DNA from: CAUZIZ01 sp965219005
GTDB lineage: Bacteria; Acidobacteriota; UBA6911; RPQK01; JAJDTT01
Direction of reading: 5' to 3'
DNA length: 64,000 bases
Assembly: GCA_965219005.1 (NCBI GenBank)
Contig: CBDCMS010000004.1
Location: 868,001-932,000 of the forward strand
Position numbers and translations under genes: made by a program. The stretch's first letter is position 1; each line of letters begins with the position of its first letter. The notes under the pieces are model-generated. The model was not told the DNA's origin, searched no databases, and was given only the letters and a program-made list of their open reading frames with translations. Shown one piece after another: positions 57,908-64,000 of this stretch.

Positions 57908-59651
57908 AGGCTCTTGACCAGAGTGCGACAAAGGAATCAAAGCTGGGTCTATAACCTCCGGAAAAGGCCGGAGGCTCGGATTGCCCCGTCGTCGTGGGCG
58001 CGTCGCTGTCAGCCACGCGAACCTGATAACGACTGCCTACATAGTCCTCGTATCCGACGGGCGGTTGCAGATCTCCTTCTGCAGTCGATACCGGCATAAC
58101 AAGTAAGGGGGACACGTCGGCCGGGTAGGTGCTGTCGGAAGCCCGGCGTCCCCAGTTCAAGTAGGTCATGTCGCGCAGGTACCAGGCCAACACCGGATCG
58201 GCTGTCGCGTCCCCTTCAACCTGCAGCGGAATGCGGTGAGGATCGCCGACCCGGTGGGAGCTTAGGGTCTGAATATCGCGGATCAGCGACCTTACCTGGG
58301 AGCTCGTCGTCTCTCCGGCTGAGGACCAGGCAGAGAAGCCATTTCTGACAGCCTGACTGTGCTTGGAGGTCAGGCCAAAGCACAGCAGCACGACGGAAAG
58401 AATCAAGGCACGGCTACTCGTTGCCCCAGATCGAATCAGGAGCAGAGAGCAGACCAAAACGGTCGCGACCAGGCCAAGAAGGTTGGCAAAAGAGTTCCAG
58501 GGCGTACGGGCCGAGAGCATTCCCAGAATCCACAAAGAGCCTGCAGCCGCCAGCACCAGAAGCAAGCCCATCGAATAGAGGTCGCGGTAACCCGGGAGGC
58601 CACCCAACCAAGCCTTCAGGACGCTCTCCCAGACATGGGCAGCGGTAAATAGAAGCGAGAGCTCCAGTGCCAGTAGACTCACGGGGGGGGTACCGCTCAA
58701 GGCCAGGATCAATCCCCACAAGACCCACAGAGTCAGAAAGAGACGCCAGCGAGAATCCAGGGTTGACCGGGTGGGGAAATTGAACCACAGGAGCATCAAT
58801 CCAGCACCGCCTGACAGAACCAGCAGCGGCTGCTGCAGCAGGAGATCGAGAGCGAACCAAAGCGATACCTCCTGTCCTGGGTTGACCATCCACTGCTGAA
58901 ACCAGACCGACAGGCTAGTAGAGATCGGACCCAAACCCGGTCCTTGGAGTAGGATTCCCATCGTGACCAGAACGCCGGTGAGCGATAGCGCCGGTCGGAC
59001 TCCGGAGATCCAAAGCGGCACTTCGATCTTTACCGAGGGCCTGCACACCAGGACGAAAAGGATCAAGACGGGGAGAACACTCCACACCTGGGGTCCACTA
59101 ATCAGCAGTAGGAGAGCGAGCCAGGCCCAGGGCAGGGTTGGCCTAGCCCCTCGATCCAGTAAACTCAGAGCCACCAAACCGAGGGCCCAGCTCAGCAGTG
59201 AAGAGTCGGCGAGGCTACCGCACGCGATCATCCAGCGATCGAAGGCAAGAATGGCAGCCACGAATAGCGCTCCCAACCGGCCCAACCGGGCACGAAAGAG
59301 ATAGGGGAACAGAACCAGCGCACTCCCTGCCAGCGCGGGAAAAAGACGAACGAGGGCATCGCTGGCTCCGAGCAACCAGAACGTGATCCACTGCAGGGTA
59401 CCCAAGAGTACGCTGTCGGTCGGCACCGCCCCGCTGAGCACCCGGCCCTCCATACCTTGAGCTAGAAGCCAGGCAGCCCAGGCACCGATGCTCTCTTGCG
59501 AAGACAGCGGGCGAGCACCCAGACCGTGGAAGCGGATGGCCCCTGCGATCGCGAGCAAACCACCGTAGAGGACCCGCTCGAGGGTCGGGGCGAACGGCAT
59601 TTGGAGCGGCTGCTTCAACCAATGTACGGGGGAGAAATCCTTGTCCGTCAT
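57897..59651 (-). CDS. GT39/ArnT-like polytopic membrane protein
   Basis: A 584-residue inner-membrane protein with about 11-12 hydrophobic helices. The first periplasmic loop has GLGARPLSSQESIGAWAAW, where an acidic residue follows the first helix as in GT-C glycosyltransferases (GT39/PMT/ArnT), and AILAFDRWMIACGSLADSSL corresponds to the second loop. The C-terminal soluble part has GDPHRIPLQVEGDATADPVL. Its ATG overlaps the stop of the DUF2298 gene (ATGA) and its end overlaps the Agl23 start, so the three were translated as one operon. It probably transfers or processes polyprenyl-linked sugars. Confidence 0.8.
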   Translation of the reverse strand: MTDKDFSPVHWLKQPLQMPFAPTLERVLYGGLLAIAGAIRFHGLGARPLSSQESIGAWAAWLLAQGMEGRVLSGAVPTDSVLLGTLQWITFWLLGASDALVRLFPALAGSALVLFPYLFRARLGRLGALFVAAILAFDRWMIACGSLADSSLLSWALGLVALSLLDRGARPTLPWAWLALLLLISGPQVWSVLPVLILFVLVCRPSVKIEVPLWISGVRPALSLTGVLVTMGILLQGPGLGPISTSLSVWFQQWMVNPGQEVSLWFALDLLLQQPLLVLSGGAGLMLLWFNFPTRSTLDSRWRLFLTLWVLWGLILALSGTPPVSLLALELSLLFTAAHVWESVLKAWLGGLPGYRDLYSMGLLLVLAAAGSLWILGMLSARTPWNSFANLLGLVATVLVCSLLLIRSGATSSRALILSVVLLCFGLTSKHSQAVRNGFSAWSSAGETTSSQVRSLIRDIQTLSSHRVGDPHRIPLQVEGDATADPVLAWYLRDMTYLNWGRRASDSTYPADVSPLLVMPVSTAEGDLQPPVGYEDYVGSRYQVRVADSDAPTTTGQSEPPAFSGGYRPSFDSFVALWSRAYEP

Positions 59652-62175
59652 TTCTCGAGTCCAGAGACCATCGAATCGGCGCGCAACTGATTTCCCCGGC
59701 GCCGATAGATCCTAATCGCTCCGGCGGAAAAGATCGGTTCCAATACCGTTTCCAGCTGGGTCAGGCGCGCTTCGGAGATCCTATACTGGCGACGCTCCTC
59801 CGGACCCAGGAAAACGTAGTGAATATCCCACTCCTGCAACGTCTCCTGAATCTCCCGAAGGTTTCCCTTCTGGTAAATCGTCTCCAGGGCCTGCGTACGC
59901 CCCTGTGCCTGGGAAGAGTAAGAACTTCCTCTCCACTGCAACTCATGCCCCTCCCATCCCAATAGCGTGGCCCGACCCGTGTAGGTACTTATGCGGTTTT
60001 GGTCTGGCCGGTAGCTATCTCCTCTGCCCTCCAGGACGATGGAGTTGGCCGGGACGTTCTGCCGAACCCATGCGATGGCCTTCCCCATATCAGGATCCCT
60101 CCAAGACAAATGTTCGAGCGCGCTTATCGTGGACGAGGATCCGAAACCAGAAGTCTTGGTAAACACAGCGGTCGGAGTATAGAGCATTCCAGCCCCCATC
60201 AGGAGCAGGCCCAGGGCTGCCAAGGACGTGGGAAGGAAGCTGGATCGAATTGAGCGAAGCAAGACGTAAGCGGAACGTAAGCGGAACTGACCCCAAGCAG
60301 CGCCCAGGCCTGATAGTAGAACTTGAAAACGGTATTCATGCGCGTGTTGAAGTTGTCGCCAAGATAGGCCCATTCGGGTACGAACAACAGCAGCAGTGCC
60401 ACCGCCGATAGTACGAGGGCAAAATCCAGGGCCGGATCTCTCGGTTTCAATTTGGATTCGGACGCATCTAGAGCCCTGGAAGTCCGCACCCATCTCTCCC
60501 ATAAAAGTGCGATCACCACTGCCAGGAGAAGCCCCAGAACCACGAAAGTCAGACACAGCCTGATCCAGTGGAGAACCACATCCGAAGCGCCAATAGCCAA
60601 GCCCGAGGGCAGCAGAAGTTGACTCTGCCCGCCGGCGTCGCTCACCAATCGCATCAGGCTGATCCCGAGAAAAAGCAGGGGTATACCCAAGATCAACAGG
60701 ACACTGCCCCAAAGGTGCCTGATTGATGGGTGCTGTTCCCTCCATGCCAGAATGATAAGGGATCCAAGACCCGGGAGGAACGCCCCGAACATGAGAACAA
60801 ATTGGGGGAAGTAGGTGGGGTGCAGAAGATTGGCCACGAGGCCGGTTACCTGGCTCTGGGCCGTCAGAAGAAATGGGAAATAGAGGACCAGCGCCCCCAC
60901 AGCTAGCAGTATTCCGAAGAGCAGAGTGGTCCACAGAGCGCGAAGCGGAGGATCGGCCACCCCCCCACCGAACCGTAAAGCGCTCAGGAAGCAGAGGACC
61001 AGGAGCAGCCAACCCCCGGGGTAATCCCAGGAATTCAGGAAGAAAAGCGCCCCGCTGCAGCCAATGAGAAGCAGAAGGCCATGGCTACCCAAGGGGATGC
61101 ATCGCAGCAGATCCCGCCAAACCAGCAACACCGTTCCAGGTCCTTCCTGCCAGGGAGCACGCTCCCTGGCAAGGAACAGATTCAAACCCAGGCCCACCGC
61201 CAGCAGGACGAAAGGCATCGCCAGGAGATGAGGATGATTGTCACCCAGAACGTAACTGAACGCCGGAAACTCATCGATGACCTCGATATGCTGACCACTC
61301 CAGGTGTAGTCCTGAATCACCCTGCTGGAACGCCACCACCACCAGGGATCACCCGTTATGCTGGCGGCCGACGGGGGGAAGTTGTGGACATCGAACCAGG
61401 TAGCCAACTTCCGGATATCCCAGCCAGCGCTATGGGCCAATTCCAGAAGAATCTGCAGGTTTCCCATGACAGCCACCAGCAAGGCGGACAGCAAGCCGCA
61501 GAGATAGGCCCCTGCTCGAGGCATCGAAGCGTCACCACCCTGGTCGTGCATCCGCCGCGCCCACAGGTTGTAGCCAATCCCAAAACTACCGAGGAGCAGA
61601 AGACCGCACCAACAGGCCTGTCCCAGGTTGTACACAAACTCCGGTGGCAGCGAGGCCAACCGTCCCAGCGTGTTGAGCATCCAGTAGCCGAAATAGTAGT
61701 AACTGATCGCGTAGCCGGCCAGCCAGGGATCGCGCGGGGGGAAGGTGGGACTGCTCCAAAGGGCGTTCAGGAACATAAGATCCATGGGCTGCTCTGTGTG
61801 CTGGATTCCGGGATCGTAAGATCGAACCAAAGCCCAACCAGCGAACACGATCAGAAACAGTAGCTCACCAGTCAGGACGATCGAGTAGTTGGAGACGAGC
61901 CAGTCCCTCAGGTCTCGAGAACCCTCCCGGGAAAGGACTCCGAAAGATGCCACCAGTGCCAGCAGCAGAAGCGCAAGCCAGGCACCTCCGATCTCGTTAC
62001 GTAGGAGACCGAAACTCGTACCCAACCAGAAGATCAAGCTGACCAGAAGCACACCCAGCGCCTTGTTGAGGAAGTATCCACGATCGGCAAGCTGGGTGAA
62101 GAAACGAAATGTGAGGGGAAGGACGGAGACGCTGACGAACTGGAGTACCAGATAGAATACCAGGCCAGGCTGCAT
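59648..62175 (-). pseudogene. DUF2298 membrane protein broken by an 11-bp tandem duplication
   Basis: A large membrane protein of the DUF2298/YYY family. The start ATG at 62175 (MQPGLVFYLVLQFVSVSVLP) is preferred over an upstream TTG. The hallmark loop TEQPMDLMFLNALWSSPTFP and YYYFGYWMLN are present, then AFSYVLGDNHPHLLAMPFVL, the NSWDYPGG motif and LGDNFNTRMNTVFKFYYQAW. At 60266-60287 the 11-mer GTAAGCGGAAC occurs twice in tandem. With both copies the frame ends prematurely at 60199. Removing one copy continues as SSAYVLLRSIRSSFLPTSLA and a normal C-terminal domain (NSIVLEGRGDSYRPDQNRIS, FLGPEERRQY) ending at 59648. First gene of the GT39/Agl23 operon. Confidence 0.87.
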
Positions 62176-62232
62176 CGCCCTTATCTTAGCGCAGCCCACC
62201 TCCAATGAGGACCTCAGTCTAGGACGCTTCGT

Positions 62233-63357
62233 CTAGCCAAGGCTCTTCTGAATACGCTCCACGATCCGCTGGGCAGCCCTTCCATCTCCATAAGGACAGC
62301 TTGCCCGGGCCATCTTCTGGTACTCGGCTTCGTCCATCAGCAGTCGCTCTGATTCCCGGATGATGCGATCCACCTGAGTGCCGACCACCTTCGCCGTACC
62401 GGCTGCTACCCCTTCTGGACGCTCCGTTTTCTCCCTTAACACCAAGGTCGGCTTCCCCACAGCAGGCGCTTCTTCTTGAACACCTCCTGAATCCGTCAAC
62501 ACGAAATGACACCGACTCAATAGCATTACAAAGTCTTCGTAGGCTTGAGGCGGAATCAAGTAAATCCGATCGTGGTCCGAAAGAAGACGGTGCACCGGCT
62601 CCCAGACGGCAGGATTACGATGGACCGGGAAGACGACGGCGACATCCGGGTTTCTTTCCACCAACCGGCGGAGGGCTTCACAGATGCGCTCCAAGGGGAG
62701 GCCGATGTTCTCCCGCCGGTGAGCCGTTATGAGGATGATCCGGGAAGCACGCGAGAACTCCTCGATCGCTTGAGAATCGAAGCCGGCTGGGCTGGTCGCG
62801 GGAGCACGGGAGAGAATCCATTGGAGGGAGTCGACCACGGTGTTACCAGACACCAGGATATCTTGATCTGAGACACCTTCCTTCAACAGTGCCTTTCGGG
62901 CGGACTCCGTAGGAGCGAAATGATAGGAGGCCAGAAGCCCTGCGAGTCTTCGGTTGATCTCCTCGGGGAAGGGATTCTGACGATCCTCGGTTCGGAGACC
63001 TGCCTCTACGTGACCGAGTGGGACCTTTCGGTAGAATGCCGCCAGCGCTGACGCAGCGACAGTAGTTGTGTCCCCCTGGACGAGCACCAGGTCCGGTTTG
63101 TGTTGGTCCAGGAACTGTCCGACTCCAGCCAGAACCGAAGCAGCAAAATCGGTCAGAGACTGATTGGCGCTGGTCAAGTCCAGATCCACATCCGGAGAGA
63201 GTCCAAAGGTCTCGAAGGCTTGATCGAGCATCCCCCGATGCTGGGCCGTTGCCAGCACGGTGGAACTTATTTGCTTTGCCTGGTCCAAGGCCCGAATCAC
63301 GGGCGCCAATTTGATCACTTCCGGGCGAGTGCCCACGATGCTGAGGACGCTGATCAA
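62233..63357 (-). CDS. wecB: UDP-N-acetylglucosamine 2-epimerase (non-hydrolysing)
   Basis: A 374-residue enzyme interconverting UDP-GlcNAc and UDP-ManNAc, the entry to ManNAc-type surface polysaccharides. Family motifs run the full length: GTRPEVIKLAPVIRAL, LVQGDTTTVAASALAAFY, GHVEAGLRTEDRQNPFPEE, HRRENIGLPLERIC, FVMLLSRCHFVLTDSGGVQE, EEAPAVGKPTLVLREKTERP. Normal length. It lies 58 bases upstream of the DUF2298 gene on the same strand and supports a glycan function for the cluster. Confidence 0.95.
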   Translation of the reverse strand: MISVLSIVGTRPEVIKLAPVIRALDQAKQISSTVLATAQHRGMLDQAFETFGLSPDVDLDLTSANQSLTDFAASVLAGVGQFLDQHKPDLVLVQGDTTTVAASALAAFYRKVPLGHVEAGLRTEDRQNPFPEEINRRLAGLLASYHFAPTESARKALLKEGVSDQDILVSGNTVVDSLQWILSRAPATSPAGFDSQAIEEFSRASRIILITAHRRENIGLPLERICEALRRLVERNPDVAVVFPVHRNPAVWEPVHRLLSDHDRIYLIPPQAYEDFVMLLSRCHFVLTDSGGVQEEAPAVGKPTLVLREKTERPEGVAAGTAKVVGTQVDRIIRESERLLMDEAEYQKMARASCPYGDGRAAQRIVERIQKSLG

Positions 63358-63409
63358 TTGATTTCCATCTCCCGTCTCAGACAGAGGCTCCCCATCAGGC
63401 GGGATCGCC

Positions 63410-64000
63410 TCAAAACAAGCTCTCCTGGGCTAGCGTGTCTTGATATCCCTTGATCATGAACCAGGTCACCGAACCACCCTCCAAGAAGGACACCGAGAAT
63501 TCGGGCTCGGAGTTGGCGGGCACGATCCCTGCCGGTACCGAGAACAAGTAGTAGCCTGACAGCCCGCCTACCCGAGCAACCGGAAAGAACTCGAGGTGAA
63601 CCCCCGCTTCGGACCAGCTGAGAACTCCTTCATCCACACCAGTTTGAAAGCGAAGCCGAGGCGTGCCGTCGATCGATAGTAGCGCGGTACCTGGATCTTC
63701 GCCACTGGACGCAGTAAAGGCATAGACTCGGGCCTCGTTCGAGTCATGGCTCGCCGCACGCCAGACCACCTCCTGCTTTTCCACTCGATGATAGGCCCAG
63801 AACGACGGCCCGTTACCCCGGTGCCCGGGATATTCAGGGGACCGATGGTTGGACCTGACGATCCCGGAAAAGCCTTCTATCAACGGGGCGCCGTCAAAGG
63901 CACTAGCGTCCGCCTTGCCAGGAGTCGCGGCAGATTCCTGCGCTCTACGCTCCGCCCAGTCGGTGATGGACTCGTTGGGGCTGTTTCGCTGCTGAAGTTC
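63410..64000 (-). CDS. Hypothetical protein, C-terminal part (runs off the right edge)
   Basis: The minus strand is open from the right edge to a TAG at 63412-63410, 197 codons without a start. The readable part contains SITDWAERRAQES, then VVWRAASHDSNEARVYAFTA and LLSIDGTPRLRFQTGVDEGV, ending SVTWFMIKGYQDTLAQESLF. A mixed beta-rich fold is likely, perhaps part of a larger envelope or glycan-related protein. No domain recognised. It precedes wecB by about 50 bases on the same strand. Confidence 0.65.
   Translation of the reverse strand, partial: ELQQRNSPNESITDWAERRAQESAATPGKADASAFDGAPLIEGFSGIVRSNHRSPEYPGHRGNGPSFWAYHRVEKQEVVWRAASHDSNEARVYAFTASSGEDPGTALLSIDGTPRLRFQTGVDEGVLSWSEAGVHLEFFPVARVGGLSGYYLFSVPAGIVPANSEPEFSVSFLEGGSVTWFMIKGYQDTLAQESLF

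Noticed and set aside
60290..61012. Minus-strand frame upstream of 60290 in the frame that later becomes the DUF2298 C-terminus
   Set aside because: Upstream of the 11-bp duplication this frame is out of register with the hydrophobic DUF2298 sequence and is Gly/Ser/Arg-rich noise. Only the part after the duplication is real.

Overview
The window (about 58% GC by eye) looks like a chromosome segment of a free-living Gram-negative bacterium, most plausibly Acidobacteriota or a neighbouring phylum. The pointers are a PSD1/DUF1501 gene pair, a FecR/DUF6600 protein, a PhoU fused to a phosphatase-like domain, a DUF2298/GT39/Agl23 membrane cluster, a phosphate-selective porin (so an outer membrane), and many secreted metabolic enzymes such as Gfo/Idh/MocA, cyclase and PhyH. 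The phylum call is inference from gene content; there is no rRNA or marker gene here. No tRNA, rRNA or CRISPR array was seen.

Layout. 1-12745: DUF1501 and PSD1 genes split by a small palindromic element, an RRM protein, PAP2 phosphatase, a phosphotriesterase with a G-run frameshift, tag, two large secreted proteins and a beta-propeller. 12761-15550: an IS1182-type element and an IS6-type element embedded in coding debris. 15559-26860: mainly minus-strand single genes (flavin reductase, PhyH, LysM transglycosylase, cyclase, DUF2911, Gfo/Idh/MocA) plus a FecR/DUF6600 protein and a secreted propeller paralogue. 26861-28990: an island of gene fragments (integrase, coiled-coil, NAD(P)-binding) and a second copy of the small palindromic element. 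29093-32669: a tRNA-queuosine mannosyltransferase-like gene, convergent with an unusual ATP-cone/2-phosphoglycerate kinase/ApgM fusion.

32881-43287 is a complete phosphate-starvation locus: phoB, phoR, (IS1595 copy), a Pho-box-like array, pstS, phoU fused to a degenerate low-molecular-weight phosphatase domain, pstC, pstA, two different pstB genes, and a phosphate porin. The two PstB proteins carry complementary defects: one lacks the Q-loop Gln and H-loop His, the other lacks the LSGGQ signature. This predicts an obligate PstB1/PstB2 heterodimer with one working ATP site. It is the strongest candidate for an undescribed system here.

43540-64000 is a surface-glycan and lipid-linked sugar region heavily damaged by recent events: a GT2 gene split by IS1182, a giant Agl23-NHL gene split by an IS4-type element and also frameshifted, and a DUF2298 gene broken by an 11-bp tandem duplication. 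The IS insertions have clean target duplications and removing them restores the reading frames at the junctions, so the losses are recent. Intergenic spaces hold several families of long hairpin repeats, and one family is the landing site of both IS1595 copies.
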